Source of the DNA: Pseudomonas matsuisoli
GTDB lineage: Bacteria; Pseudomonadota; Gammaproteobacteria; Pseudomonadales; Pseudomonadaceae
Direction: 5' to 3'
Assembly: GCF_014647635.1 (NCBI RefSeq)
Contig: NZ_BMPO01000009.1
Coordinates: 1-64,000, forward strand
DNA: 64,000 bases
Made by a program: the position numbers and the translations under genes
Notes under the pieces: model-generated
The model's input: the letters and a program-made list of their open reading frames with translations, nothing else
Told to the model about the DNA's origin: nothing
Databases searched by the model: none
Shown here: positions 46,812-56,402 of the stretch, in pieces
Numbering within the stretch: position 1 is the stretch's first letter
Layout: each line of letters starts with the position of its first letter

Positions 46812-47630
46812 ATGAAGCGGACTGCGTTTTTCATTTCCGACGGTACCGGGCTCACCGCCGAAACCCTGGGGCAAAGCCTACTTGCGCAGTTCGAGAACAT
46901 TACGTTCAACAAACTCACGCGTCCTTATATCGATACGGTGGACAAAGCGCGGGGGATGGTCCAACAGATCAACACGGCCGCCGAAAACGACGGCGCACGT
47001 CCGATCATTTTCGACACCATCGTTAACCAGGAGATACGTGACATCCTCGCGCAATCGAATGGTTTCATGATCGACATCTTCTCGACGTTCCTTGCCCCTC
47101 TCGAACACGAGATGTCGTCGCGCTCGTCGTATTCCGTGGGCAAATCGCATTCGAGCGCCCACAGCGCGAACTACATGCAACGCATCGAAGCCGTGAATTT
47201 CGCGCTCGACAACGACGACGGCGCCCGTACGCAGTACTACGACCGGGCGGACTTGATCCTCGTGGGCGTATCCCGTTGCGGCAAGACGCCGACCTGCCTG
47301 TACATGGCCATGCAATATGGTATCCGCGCTGCCAACTACCCGTTGACCGAAGACGACATGGAGCGGCTGCAATTGCCCGCAGCGCTCAAGACCTATCGCC
47401 ACAAGCTATTTGGTTTGACGATCGACCCTGAGCGGCTCGCGGCCATCCGCCATGAGCGTCGCGCGAACAGCCGCTATGCGAGCTTCGATCAATGCGAATT
47501 CGAAGTGCGTGAAGTCGAAATGCTCTTCAAACGAGAAAACATTGCCTTTATCGACACCACGCATTTTTCGGTGGAGGAAATTTCCGCAAAGATCCTCGTG
47601 GAAAAAGGCGTGGAGCGCCGCCTCAAATAA
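46812..47630 (+). CDS. ppsR: PEP synthetase regulatory kinase/phosphorylase
   Basis: The 272-residue protein is a DUF299-family bifunctional enzyme that inactivates PpsA by ADP-dependent threonine phosphorylation and reactivates it by phosphorolysis. Its P-loop is [15 protein letters not shown] near residue 155; the start [13 protein letters not shown] is the family signature. The ATG at 46812 is preferred to ATGs 36 bases upstream. Divergence from ppsA fits the functional pair. A stem-loop follows. Confidence 0.95.
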   Translation: MKRTAFFISDGTGLTAETLGQSLLAQFENITFNKLTRPYIDTVDKARGMVQQINTAAENDGARPIIFDTIVNQEIRDILAQSNGFMIDIFSTFLAPLEHEMSSRSSYSVGKSHSSAHSANYMQRIEAVNFALDNDDGARTQYYDRADLILVGVSRCGKTPTCLYMAMQYGIRAANYPLTEDDMERLQLPAALKTYRHKLFGLTIDPERLAAIRHERRANSRYASFDQCEFEVREVEMLFKRENIAFIDTTHFSVEEISAKILVEKGVERRLK

Positions 47631-47648
47631 ACCGTTCCCCAACACGAA

Positions 47649-47679
47649 ACGCCGGTGCGCGTTCGGGCACTACCGGCGT
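47649..47679. terminator. Stem-loop between convergent ppsR and prpD
   Basis: ACGCCGGTGC at 47649-47658 pairs with GCAC-T-ACCGGCGT at 47667-47679, with one bulged base. No good T-run follows, so termination is inferred from position. Confidence 0.5.
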
Positions 47680-47697
47680 GCTCACCCGACGCGCGCG

Positions 47698-49182
47698 TTA
47701 TAGCGTCCAGTAATCCATGAAACGATTGACCGGCATTTCCTCGAGCTGTACCCGATCGGCGAACAGACCCTCGATCTGATCGCAGCGCTGTCCGCTGAAG
47801 CGTGTGGCCAGGTTCGCCTTGAACTTGGCCCGTAGCAGCGGGATTCCATCGGCACGGCGACGTCGATGCCCGACCGGGTACTCGATTTCAATGGCGTCGG
47901 TATGGCTGCCGTCCTTGAAAAACACTTGCAACGTATTCGCGATCGAGCGTTTGTCCGCTTCGAGGTACTCGCGGCTGTAGCGTGGCTCTTCGACAACCTG
48001 CATCTTCTCGCGCAACACATCGATCAGCGGATGCGCATCGTGGAACGCGTCTTCGTAATGCTCGGCGCGCAGATCACCGATCAGCAACGGCACTGCCACC
48101 ATGTACTGCAGGCAATGATCACGGTCTGCGGCATTGGCCATGGGCCCTGCCTTGGAAATGATGCGGATCGCGGACTCATGCGTCTTGATGACGATGCGGT
48201 CGATGTCGTCGATACGGTCCCGCACCTGCGGGTGTAGGATGACCGCCGCCTCACAGGCGGTCTGGGCATGGAATTCCGCAGGGAAGCTGACTTTGAACAG
48301 CACGTTTTCCATGACATAGCTGCCGAAGCCTTGAGGAAAGGTGAATCGCCGCGCGCTCTCTGGCTTGGTGGCAAGATCGCGATTGGTGTGGCTGAAGGTC
48401 GTGTCGTAGAAGCCCCACTGGGGCGCGGTCAGCACGCCAGGAATACCCATCTCTCCACGTATGGCAATATCGGCCAGGCGAACGCCGCGGCTGGCGGCAT
48501 CGCCTGCCGCCCAGGACTTGCGAGAACCTGCGTTCGGTGCATGGCGATAAGTACGCAAGGCCTGACCGTCTGCGAAGACATGGGAGAGCGCCGAAAGCAC
48601 TTGATCGCGATCAGCGCCCATCAACTGCGCGGACACCGCAGTCGACGCGAGCTTCACCAATACGACGTGGTCCAGCCCGACGCGATTGAACGCGTTTTCA
48701 AGGGCGAACACGCCTTGGATCTCATGCGCCATGATCATGGCGTCGAGCACGGCGCGCATGGTCAACGGGGCATCACCCGCGGCGATACGTTTCTGCGAAA
48801 GGTAATCCGCCACCGCTAGAATGCTGGCGAGATTGTCCGACGGGTGGCCCCACTCGGCGGCCAGCCATGTGTCGTTGTAATCCAGCCAACGGATGATGCA
48901 ACCGATATCCCACGCGGCTTTCACCGGATCGAGACGAAACGAGGTGCCTGGCACGCGCGCGCCATGGGGCACCACGGTGCCCTCGACCAATGGTCCCAGA
49001 TGCTTCGTACACTCCGGAAACCGCAACGACAACATGCCGCAACCCAGCGCATCCATCAGGCAGTAGCGGGCGGTATCCAGCGCCTCTTCGGATTCCACCC
49101 GATAGGACATGACGTAGTCCGCTATCGCCGTCAGCACGTCATCGTATTCAGGACGCTGGTTCATATCGACATTGCTGCTCAT
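47698..49182 (-). CDS. prpD: 2-methylcitrate dehydratase PrpD
   Basis: The 494-residue MmgE/PrpD-family enzyme dehydrates 2-methylcitrate in the methylcitrate cycle for propionate. Conserved parts include DALGCGMLSLRFPE, DYNDTWLAAEWGHPSDN with active-site residues, and GSRKSWAAGDAASRGVRLA. GGAAGGAGAG precedes the ATG. It is the last gene of the prp operon. With AcnD also present, two dehydratase routes are encoded, as in several pseudomonads. Confidence 0.95.
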   Translation of the reverse strand: MSSNVDMNQRPEYDDVLTAIADYVMSYRVESEEALDTARYCLMDALGCGMLSLRFPECTKHLGPLVEGTVVPHGARVPGTSFRLDPVKAAWDIGCIIRWLDYNDTWLAAEWGHPSDNLASILAVADYLSQKRIAAGDAPLTMRAVLDAMIMAHEIQGVFALENAFNRVGLDHVVLVKLASTAVSAQLMGADRDQVLSALSHVFADGQALRTYRHAPNAGSRKSWAAGDAASRGVRLADIAIRGEMGIPGVLTAPQWGFYDTTFSHTNRDLATKPESARRFTFPQGFGSYVMENVLFKVSFPAEFHAQTACEAAVILHPQVRDRIDDIDRIVIKTHESAIRIISKAGPMANAADRDHCLQYMVAVPLLIGDLRAEHYEDAFHDAHPLIDVLREKMQVVEEPRYSREYLEADKRSIANTLQVFFKDGSHTDAIEIEYPVGHRRRRADGIPLLRAKFKANLATRFSGQRCDQIEGLFADRVQLEEMPVNRFMDYWTL

Positions 49183-49274
49183 TGCCTCTCCTTCCTTTTA
49201 TTCTCGGGAAAAAATCGGATCAAAACGGCTTTTGTAGTGCTGCAAAGGTGCACGCAACACGGCTACCGCCCTAC

Positions 49275-50459
49275 TTAAAATGCGTCGCCAGGCACCCTTA
49301 CCCAGCCTTCCATCAAGGTACGTGCACTGCGGCTCATGATGGCCTTGGTCACTCGCCAGGCATCACCATCGCGCACCGCTTGAGCGCCAACCCGCAACGT
49401 ACCGGACGGGTGACCGAACACCACCTGTTGGCGCTCGCCACCGCCAGCCGCAACATTCACCACTGTTCCCGGAATGGCCGCTGCCGTGCCGATGGCGACT
49501 GCTGCCGTACCCATCATGGCGTGATGCAATTTGCCCATGGAAAGCGCACGCACGAGCAAATCGACATCACTGGTTTTGACGGCCTTTCCACTGGACGCGG
49601 TGTAGCCGCTTGGAGGCGCCACGAACGCCACCTTGGGCGTGTGCTGTCGTTTTCCTGCTTCTTCAGCGTGCGCGATCAAACCCATTCGAACGGCGCCATG
49701 AGCACGGATACGTTCGAACATCTCCAGCGCTTTCGCGTCGTTGTTGATGGCCCCCTGTAACTCTGTCCCGCAGTATCCGAGCTCCGCAGCGTTGACGAAT
49801 ATGGTCGGGATGCCGGCGTTGATGAGCGTGGCTTGCAAGGTGCCGACACCGGGGACCTCGAGCGCGTCGACGAGGTTGCCTGTTGGAAACAAGGCGCCGC
49901 CTTCGCCCTCTTCAGCCGGGTCGAGAAATTCAAGCTGCACTTCCGCGGCGGGAAACGTCACGCCATCTAGCTCGAAGTCGCCTGTTTCCTGCACCTGACC
50001 GTTGGTGATCGGTACATGGGCAATGATCGTCTTGCCGATGTTTGCCTGCCAGATCCGTACGGCGCAGGTACCGTTTTCAGGTATACGCGCCGCCTCCAGC
50101 AGGCCAGAGGCGATGGCAAAACCACCGACGGCTGCCGATAGATTGCCGCAGTTGCCGCTCCAGTCGACGAAGGCGTTTTCGATGGAGACCTGGCCGAAAA
50201 GATAATCGACGTCGTGCTCAGGACGTTCGCTCTTGGAAAGAATGACCGCTTTGCTCGTGCTCGAGGTCCCGCCTCCCATGCCGTCCGTATGCTTGCCGTA
50301 GGGGTCGGGGCTGCCGATGACGCGCAACAGCAAAGCGTCACGCGCAGGCCCCGGCGTGCGTGCTTGCGGCGGCAGATCGGCTAGCGAGAAGAAAACGCCC
50401 TTGCTAGTACCGCCGCGCATATAAGTCGCGGGAATCTTGATTTGCGGTGCATGGGACAT
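49275..50459 (-). CDS. prpF: AcnD-accessory protein PrpF
   Basis: The 394-residue protein has the diaminopimelate-epimerase-like fold of PrpF: PATYMRGGTSKGVFF at the start, DGMGGGTSSTSKAVI, and GNCGNLSAAVGGFAI with the active-site Cys. PrpF is needed with AcnD to give 2-methyl-cis-aconitate usable by AcnB, probably by isomerising a double bond. AGAGAGG precedes the ATG. A 355-base REP-filled gap separates it from acnD upstream. Confidence 0.94.
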   Translation of the reverse strand: MSHAPQIKIPATYMRGGTSKGVFFSLADLPPQARTPGPARDALLLRVIGSPDPYGKHTDGMGGGTSSTSKAVILSKSERPEHDVDYLFGQVSIENAFVDWSGNCGNLSAAVGGFAIASGLLEAARIPENGTCAVRIWQANIGKTIIAHVPITNGQVQETGDFELDGVTFPAAEVQLEFLDPAEEGEGGALFPTGNLVDALEVPGVGTLQATLINAGIPTIFVNAAELGYCGTELQGAINNDAKALEMFERIRAHGAVRMGLIAHAEEAGKRQHTPKVAFVAPPSGYTASSGKAVKTSDVDLLVRALSMGKLHHAMMGTAAVAIGTAAAIPGTVVNVAAGGGERQQVVFGHPSGTLRVGAQAVRDGDAWRVTKAIMSRSARTLMEGWVRVPGDAF

Positions 50460-50587
50460 GGTCGACCTCTCTCATTGTTATCGGGCAGTGGCACGGCTGC
50501 CGCAGGCCTTTGTTGGAGCGAGCCGAGCTGCGGCCGGCGTGTTCGCGATCAAGTGCCTAGCTGTAAAGGCGGTGCCGAGCCAACCAT

Positions 50588-50614
50588 CGCATTCGCGAGC
50601 AAGCTCGCTCCTAC
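50588..50614 (-). repeat. REP element, inner left copy
   Basis: Its reverse complement begins GTAGGAGCGAGCTTGCTCGC, the standard Pseudomonas REP with an internal GCGAGC/GCTCGC palindrome. It is the exact inverse of the copy at 50717-50743, 102 bases away. Confidence 0.9.
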
Positions 50615-50716
50615 AGAAAAGCAAGGCCGCGGAAAAATTGAATGGTATGACTTGGGGCATGTTTGACATCTCGCGTCGTTAGCTGGCAGGTGCAAAGCGC
50701 CATGGGTCTGGCTTTT

Positions 50717-50743
50717 GTAGGAGCGAGCTTGCTCGCGAATGCG
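50717..50743 (+). repeat. REP element, inner right copy
   Basis: GTAGGAGCGAGCTTGCTCGC followed by GAATGCG. It forms a REPIN-like pair with the inverted copy at 50588-50614. Confidence 0.9.
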
Positions 50744-50814
50744 GTAGCCGTTTCGATACGATCTTCGCGGCCAAACACCGATCGCGAGCAAACTGATCGC
50801 AGCTCCACCCGCTC

Positions 50815-53430
50815 CTACACAAACGCCCGAGCCGACCCATGTGCGGTATCACCTGTTTCCAGAAAGTCCTGGGCAAAGCGTTGCAGCACACCGCCAGCTT
50901 CATAGATCGAGACCTCCTCCGCAGTATCGAGGCGGCACGTCACTGGGACGTCTTCCTTTCTGCCGTCGCGCCGCTGGATGACCAACGTCAATGTCGCTCG
51001 TGGTCGACATGCGCCCAGCACGTCGAAGGTCTCGGTGCCATCCAAACTCAGCGTGTGCCGTGTGGTACCCGGCTCGAACTCTAGCGGTAGGACACCCATG
51101 CCGATCAAATTCGTGCGGTGAATCCGTTCGAAACCCTCCGCGACAATGGCTTCTACTCCCGCCAGACGCACCCCTTTGGCAGCCCAGTCACGGGATGAAC
51201 CTTGGCCGTAATCCGCGCCCGCGATGATGATCAACGGCTGGCGGCGCGTCATGTAAGCCTCGATCGCTTCCCACATGCGCACCACAGTTCCCTCCGGTTC
51301 AAGCCGGGCTAGCGAACCCTGGCGCACCTTGCCCGCGTCATCCCGCACCATTTCGTTGAAAAGTTTCGGATTGGCGAACGTGGCCCGCTGTGCAGTCAGG
51401 TGGTCGCCGCGATGCGTGGCGTAGGAGTTGAAGTCCTCTTCAGGCACGCCCATCTTCGCGAGGTATTCACCTGCTGCGCTGTCGGCGAGGATGGCGTTGG
51501 AAGGCGACAAGTGATCGGTCGTGATGTTGTCTGGCAGTATCGCCAGCGGACGCATCCCACGAAGCGTCCGCTCGCCCGCCAGCGCGCCCTCCCAATACGG
51601 CGGCCGGCGAATGTAAGTGCTCATGGGCCGCCAGTCATACAGCGGGCCGACGGGCTCGCCGCGATCCTTGGCAGCGAACATGGGGAAATAGACCTTGTGG
51701 AATTGCTCCGGCTTGACGCTGGCCTTGACCGCCGCATCGATTTCTTCGTCCGAGGGCCAGAGGTCCTTGAGGCGAATCTCGGCCCCATCCACCACGCCCA
51801 ACACATCCTTTTCGATATCGAAACGGATGGTGCCCGCAATCGCATAAGCAATCACTAGCGGAGGCGATGCGAGAAACGCCTGTTTCGCATACGGATGAAT
51901 ACGACCGTCGAAGTTTCGGTTGCCCGACAACACGGCTGTTGCGTAAAGATCACGCTCGACGATTTCCTGCTGGATGGCGGGATCGAGCGCGCCGCTCATG
52001 CCATTGCACGTCGTACAGGCGAAGGCGACGATTCCGAAGCCTAGCCGTTCCAGTTCTGGCAATAACCCCGCCTCTTCCAGATAGAGCTGTACCGCCTTCG
52101 AGCCCGGTGCAAGCGAGGTCTTTACCCAGGGCTTACGGGTCAAACCAAACGCGTTCGCCTTGCGCGCGAGCAAACCTGCGGCGATGACGTTCCGCGGGTT
52201 GCTGGTATTGGTGCAACTGGTGATCGCGGCAATGATGACCGCGCCGTCTGGTAGGCGTCCCGGCTCTTCGTGCCACGAACCGGCGATCCCGCGCTCTACC
52301 AGAGCCGTCGTCGGTAGGCGCTTGTGCGGATTCGAGGGGCCCGCCATGTTGCGGACGACACCCGACAGGTCAAAGGTCAGCACGCGCTCATAGTCGACCT
52401 TGGTCAACGCGCTCGCCCACAAGCCCGCTGCACGAGCGTACGTTTCGACGAGCGCGACTTGCGCATCCTCTCGACCGGTCAGACGAAGGTATTCGATCGT
52501 CTGCGCGTCGATATAGAACATGGCCGCCGTCGCACCGAATTCAGGCGTCATGTTCGAGATGGTCGCGCGATCGCCAAGCGTGAGCGCCGCGGCGCCCTCC
52601 CCGAAAAACTCCAGATACGCACCCACCACCCGCGCCTCACGTAGAAACTCGGTCAGCGCAAGCACCACATCGGTTGCCGTAATGCCCGGCCCCGGGCGCC
52701 CTGTCAGCTCGACACCGACAATATCGGGCAGGCGCATCCAGGAGGCCCGACCCAACATCACGCTTTCGGCTTCGAGCCCACCCACGCCAATCGCGATCAC
52801 GCCCAGCGCATCCACGTGTGGGGTATGGCTATCCGTGCCCACGCAGGTATCTGGAAACGCAACGCCGTCGTTCACGGCGATAACCGGCGACATCTTCTCC
52901 AGATTGATCTGGTGCATGATGCCGTTGCCTGGTGGTATCACATCGACATTCTCGAACGCTTTCCGGGTCCATTCGATGAAGTGAAAACGGTCTTCGTTGC
53001 GCCGATCCTCGATCGCCCGGTTCTTGGCGAATGCATCGGGATCAAAGCCTCCGCACTCCACGGCGAGCGAGTGATCGACGATCAATTGCGTCGGCACCAC
53101 CGGATTCACCTTGGCCGGATCACCGCCGCGCTCGGCGATGGCATCACGCAACCCCGCCAAGTCCACCAACGCGGTTTGTCCCAGGATGTCATGGCACACC
53201 ACGCGCGCTGGGTACCACGGAAAATCCAGATCACGTCGCCGCTCGATCAACTGCCTTAGCGAATCTTCCAGGGTGGCGGGGTCGCATCGCCGCACTAGGT
53301 TTTCAGCGAGCACGCGAGACGTATAGGGCAAACCCGCGTAGGCGCCTGGCGCAATAGCGTCGACCGCCGCGCGCGCATCGAAGAAATCGAATGAAGTCCC
53401 GGGCAGCACCGTTCGGTATTGGGTATTCAT
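50815..53430 (-). CDS. acnD: Fe-S dependent 2-methylcitrate dehydratase AcnD
   Basis: The 871-residue aconitase-family enzyme dehydrates 2-methylcitrate to 2-methyl-trans-aconitate, then PrpF and AcnB complete the route. Cluster cysteines are in TSCTNTSNPRN and FACTTCNGMSGAL; other conserved parts are VDHSLAVE, PPGNGIMHQINLE and GTDSHTPHVDALG. The ATG at 53430 fits relatives; a GTG six codons earlier is possible. The stop codon TAG (50815-50817) lies inside a degenerate REP, so the last residues AFV are encoded by repeat-derived sequence. Confidence 0.95.
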   Translation of the reverse strand: MNTQYRTVLPGTSFDFFDARAAVDAIAPGAYAGLPYTSRVLAENLVRRCDPATLEDSLRQLIERRRDLDFPWYPARVVCHDILGQTALVDLAGLRDAIAERGGDPAKVNPVVPTQLIVDHSLAVECGGFDPDAFAKNRAIEDRRNEDRFHFIEWTRKAFENVDVIPPGNGIMHQINLEKMSPVIAVNDGVAFPDTCVGTDSHTPHVDALGVIAIGVGGLEAESVMLGRASWMRLPDIVGVELTGRPGPGITATDVVLALTEFLREARVVGAYLEFFGEGAAALTLGDRATISNMTPEFGATAAMFYIDAQTIEYLRLTGREDAQVALVETYARAAGLWASALTKVDYERVLTFDLSGVVRNMAGPSNPHKRLPTTALVERGIAGSWHEEPGRLPDGAVIIAAITSCTNTSNPRNVIAAGLLARKANAFGLTRKPWVKTSLAPGSKAVQLYLEEAGLLPELERLGFGIVAFACTTCNGMSGALDPAIQQEIVERDLYATAVLSGNRNFDGRIHPYAKQAFLASPPLVIAYAIAGTIRFDIEKDVLGVVDGAEIRLKDLWPSDEEIDAAVKASVKPEQFHKVYFPMFAAKDRGEPVGPLYDWRPMSTYIRRPPYWEGALAGERTLRGMRPLAILPDNITTDHLSPSNAILADSAAGEYLAKMGVPEEDFNSYATHRGDHLTAQRATFANPKLFNEMVRDDAGKVRQGSLARLEPEGTVVRMWEAIEAYMTRRQPLIIIAGADYGQGSSRDWAAKGVRLAGVEAIVAEGFERIHRTNLIGMGVLPLEFEPGTTRHTLSLDGTETFDVLGACRPRATLTLVIQRRDGRKEDVPVTCRLDTAEEVSIYEAGGVLQRFAQDFLETGDTAHGSARAFV

Positions 53431-53501
53431 GGCTGAAGGTTCACTCACGGATTCTTATGTCGGTAGCCGCCGGGCAACGCGTAGCGTGCTCGGCGGATCG
53501 A

Positions 53502-54629
53502 TCAACGCTGATCGAGCGGGACGAAGGTACGTAGGTCCGGCCCGGTATATTCCGCGCTCGGACGGATGATTCGATTGTTCGCCCGCTGTTCGTAAACGTG
53601 TGCGGCCCAACCGGTCAGGCGTGAACACACGAAGATCGGTGTGAACAGCGACGTGGGAATGCCCATGAAGTGGTAGGCAGAGGCATGGTAGAAATCGGCG
53701 TTCGGGAATAGCTTCTTCTCTTCCGCCATCGTCTTGTCGATGATTTCCGAAACGGGGAACATCACTGTATCGCCGGTGGCTTCGGCCAATTGCTTGGCCC
53801 ACCCTTTGATCACCTCGTTGCGCGGGTCAGACTCGCGGTAGACGGCGTGACCGAAGCCCATGATCTTTTCCTTACGCTCGAGCATGCCGAGCAATTCTTC
53901 GCGCGCGTCCTCGGGTGCGGCGAAGCGCTCGATCAACGCCATCGCGGCCTCGTTCGCACCGCCATGCAGTGGACCGCGCAGCGAGCCGATCGCGGCGGTG
54001 ATGCAGGAATAGAGGTCGGACAGCGTCGATGCGCACACCCTGGCGGTGAACGTAGACGCATTGAACTCATGCTCGGCATAAAGAATGAGCGATACATTCA
54101 TGACGCGGACATGCAAATCGCTGGGCTTTTTACCGTGGAGTAGCGCGAGGAAATGGCCACCGGTGGTGAGCTCATTACTGCGGCAATCGATACGCACGCC
54201 GTCGTGGGTGTAGCGATACCAGTAAAGCAAGATGGCCGGGAATGCCGCGAGCAGGCGATCCGTCACATCGCGCTGGTGCTCGAAATCCTTCTCCGGTTCC
54301 AACGTACCAAGCATTGAGCAGCCGGTACGCATGACGTCCATCGGATGCGTTTTCTTGGGTATCCGCTCGAGCGTTTCCTTCAGCCGTTGCGGTAGATCCC
54401 TCAACCCTTGCAAGCGCGTCTGGTACGCCGCCAGTTGCGATTTGTTCGGCAACTCGCCATGGATGAGGAGATAGGCCACTTCCTCGAAGCACGCGCCATC
54501 TGCGAGCGCCTTCACATCGTAGCCGCGATAGGTCAGTCCTGATCCCGTCTTACCGACCGTGCACAGCGCGGTCTGCCCGGCAACCTGTCCTCGGAGCCCT
54601 GCTCCGCCCAACACTTTTGCCTCTGCCAT
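53502..54629 (-). CDS. prpC: 2-methylcitrate synthase PrpC
   Basis: The 375-residue citrate synthase-family enzyme condenses propionyl-CoA with oxaloacetate. Active-site His residues are in GPLHGGANEAAM and GFGHAVYRESDPR, and the catalytic Asp is in PNADFYHASAYH. The short length without the extra N-terminal domain, and the neighbours, distinguish it from TCA citrate synthase. GGGAGAG precedes the ATG. It lies 66 bases downstream of prpB and 71 bases upstream of acnD. Confidence 0.95.
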   Translation of the reverse strand: MAEAKVLGGAGLRGQVAGQTALCTVGKTGSGLTYRGYDVKALADGACFEEVAYLLIHGELPNKSQLAAYQTRLQGLRDLPQRLKETLERIPKKTHPMDVMRTGCSMLGTLEPEKDFEHQRDVTDRLLAAFPAILLYWYRYTHDGVRIDCRSNELTTGGHFLALLHGKKPSDLHVRVMNVSLILYAEHEFNASTFTARVCASTLSDLYSCITAAIGSLRGPLHGGANEAAMALIERFAAPEDAREELLGMLERKEKIMGFGHAVYRESDPRNEVIKGWAKQLAEATGDTVMFPVSEIIDKTMAEEKKLFPNADFYHASAYHFMGIPTSLFTPIFVCSRLTGWAAHVYEQRANNRIIRPSAEYTGPDLRTFVPLDQR

Positions 54630-54670
54630 AACGCTCTCCCGTCTTGAACTTATTGTTGGATGCGAGATGT

Positions 54671-54690
54671 TCCGTAGATAACGCTACGGA
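54671..54690. promoter_or_regulatory. Hairpin between prpB and prpC
   Basis: TCCGTAG at 54671-54677 pairs with CTACGGA at 54684-54690. On the forward strand it is followed by a T-run and could stop antisense transcription; on the operon strand it is an intergenic stem just past the prpB stop. Confidence 0.4.
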
Positions 54691-54695
54691 GCTTT

Positions 54696-55592
54696 TTAAC
54701 GCTCGCCCCGAGTCTCTCGGGCGAACAATGCATCGAGGCTTTGCTCGTATGCGTGGTAATTGATGCGGTCGTAGAGCTCGGCGCGCGTTTGCATCGTCTC
54801 CACGACATTCTGCTGCGTTCCATCGCGGCGGATCGCCGTGTACACGTTTTCCGCCGCCTTGTTCATGGCCCGAAACGCAGAGAGCGGGTACAGCACCAGC
54901 GACACATCAGCACTCGCCAGTTCCTCTACCGTGTAGAGCGGCGTCGATCCGAATTCGGTGATGTTGGCGAGCACTGGCACTTTCACTGCGCTGACGAATT
55001 CCCGGTACATTGCCAAGTCGGTCATGGCTTCCGGGAAAATCATGTCGGCGCCGGCTTCGACACAGGCACAGGCTCGATCGATTGCCGCCTGCAAGCCTTC
55101 AACGGCCAAGGCATCGGTCCGGGCCATCACGACGAAGGCACCGTCCTGGCGAGCATCCACCGCGGCCTTGATGCGGTCCACCATTTCCTGCTGGGTCACG
55201 ATTTCCTTGTTGGGTCGATGGCCACAACGCTTGGCGCCGACCTGATCCTCGATGTGGATCGCCGCGGCGCCGAACTTTTCCATGGAGCGCACGGTTCGCG
55301 CGACGTTGAACGCTGATGCACCGAAACCCGTGTCCACATCGACCAATAGCGGCAGATCACACACGTCGGTGATGCGCCTGACGTCCGTCAGTACGTCATC
55401 CAAGTTTGAAATGCCCAAGTCCGGCAAGCCGAGCGACCCTGCCGCGACGCCGCCGCCGGAGAGATAGATCGCCTTGAACCCGGCGCGCTTGGCTAGCAGC
55501 GCATGATTGGCATTGATGGCGCCGACGACTTGCAGGGGGCGCTCGGCGGCGACCGCGTCGCGGAAACGTTGGCCAGCAGATAGCAGGGTCAT
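54696..55592 (-). CDS. prpB: 2-methylisocitrate lyase PrpB
   Basis: The 298-residue isocitrate lyase-superfamily enzyme splits 2-methylisocitrate into pyruvate and succinate. The catalytic motif is [10 protein letters not shown] near residue 121; metal-binding residues are in [10 protein letters not shown] and HIEDQVG. The ATG at 55592 has GAGG at correct spacing; the GTG at 55598 would overlap it. It is the first enzyme gene of the operon, 18 bases after the GntR regulator stop. Confidence 0.95.
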   Translation of the reverse strand: MTLLSAGQRFRDAVAAERPLQVVGAINANHALLAKRAGFKAIYLSGGGVAAGSLGLPDLGISNLDDVLTDVRRITDVCDLPLLVDVDTGFGASAFNVARTVRSMEKFGAAAIHIEDQVGAKRCGHRPNKEIVTQQEMVDRIKAAVDARQDGAFVVMARTDALAVEGLQAAIDRACACVEAGADMIFPEAMTDLAMYREFVSAVKVPVLANITEFGSTPLYTVEELASADVSLVLYPLSAFRAMNKAAENVYTAIRRDGTQQNVVETMQTRAELYDRINYHAYEQSLDALFARETRGER

Positions 55593-55610
55593 AATCACCT
55601 CTTCTTGAAC

Positions 55611-56318
55611 TTATATAGGTTTAGCCGATGGCTCGGCCCCATTACCAAGGTGGTGTTGCTCGATATTTCGTTTAGATGCGCTGATGTGGCGGCGCATCAG
55701 GAGTTCGGCCAGTTCGCCATCGCCTTCGGCGATGGCGTCGAGAATCCGATGATGTTCAGCGAATGCCATATGTGGTCGATTGGGTGTTGATGAGAACTGG
55801 ATGCGGTACATGCGCACCAGTTGATAGAGCTCATCGCATAGCAGGCGAACCAACATCTGGTTGCCACTACCCTGGATGATCCGGTAGTGGAAATCGTAGT
55901 CCCCTTCCTGCTGGTAGTAACCCAGCCCGGCCTGGAACGTCGGGTCCTTTTCGTGTGTGTCAAGCACCCGACGTAGATCGTCGATCTCGCGTCGTGACAT
56001 TCGCTCGGCGGCCAGCCGACAGGCCATGCCCTCTAGCGACTCGCGGATCTGATAGAGCTCCACCAGCTCGGCGTGATCGAGTGCCACAACGCGTGCACCT
56101 ACGTGCGGCACACGCACCAGCAAACGCTGACCCTCGAGCCGATGAATGGCCTCTCTCAAGGGGCCACGGCTAATGCCGTAGGTCCGCGCGAGTTCCGGCT
56201 CGGAAATCTTGCTGCCTGGCTTGATCGCGCCCGTGACGATGGCCGATTGGATATGACGAAACACATGCTCTGCACGCGTTCCACTCGGGCTCTCGTCAAA
56301 GACCGCCTCGATCTCCAT
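55611..56318 (-). CDS. prpR: GntR-family regulator of the prp operon
   Basis: The 235-residue protein has an N-terminal winged helix (SKISEPELARTYGISRGPLREA) and a C-terminal FCD ligand-binding domain with conserved acidic and His residues (RRVLDTHE, DYDFHYRII). Placement as the first gene before prpB, and the family type, indicate the prp regulator used in pseudomonads, unrelated to enterobacterial sigma-54 PrpR. The ATG at 56318 is preferred to a GTG at 56327. Two matching palindromes, one overlapping the start codon, suggest autoregulation. The ligand is probably a methylcitrate cycle intermediate. Confidence 0.88.
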   Translation of the reverse strand: MEIEAVFDESPSGTRAEHVFRHIQSAIVTGAIKPGSKISEPELARTYGISRGPLREAIHRLEGQRLLVRVPHVGARVVALDHAELVELYQIRESLEGMACRLAAERMSRREIDDLRRVLDTHEKDPTFQAGLGYYQQEGDYDFHYRIIQGSGNQMLVRLLCDELYQLVRMYRIQFSSTPNRPHMAFAEHHRILDAIAEGDGELAELLMRRHISASKRNIEQHHLGNGAEPSAKPI

Positions 56319-56328
56319 TGTCGACACC
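56315..56328. promoter_or_regulatory. Second PrpR-like half-matched operator over the regulator start
   Basis: CATTGTCGACACCT shares the TTGTCGACA core of the perfect palindrome at 56389-56402, with one degenerate arm. It covers the regulator's start codon. Confidence 0.45.
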
Positions 56329-56388
56329 TATCGCTTAATCTGAACAGAAAATACGCCATAACGTGATCCACGGCAATCCCGCCGCCAT

Positions 56389-56402
56389 GATTGTCGACAA
56401 TC
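56389..56402. promoter_or_regulatory. Perfect GntR-type operator palindrome
   Basis: GATTGTCGACAATC is a 14-base perfect palindrome, of the TTGT-N2-ACAA kind bound by FCD-type GntR regulators. It lies about 70 bases upstream of the prpR start and 130 bases upstream of the divergent gene at 56531. Confidence 0.7.

Larger units (their letters stand above)
50460..50814. repeat. Nested cluster of four REP elements inside the prp operon
   Basis: The gap between acnD and prpF is filled by REP sequences. The inner pair, CGCATTCGCGAGCAAGCTCG at 50588-50607 (continuing to 50614) and its exact 27-base inverse at 50717-50743, is the classic Pseudomonas GTAGGAGCGAGC palindrome. An outer degenerate pair, 50509-50552 and 50779-50825, are also inverted copies of each other. 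The whole region is thus a large nested inverted repeat centred near 50666. Such clusters can stabilise or terminate mRNA. Confidence 0.9.
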
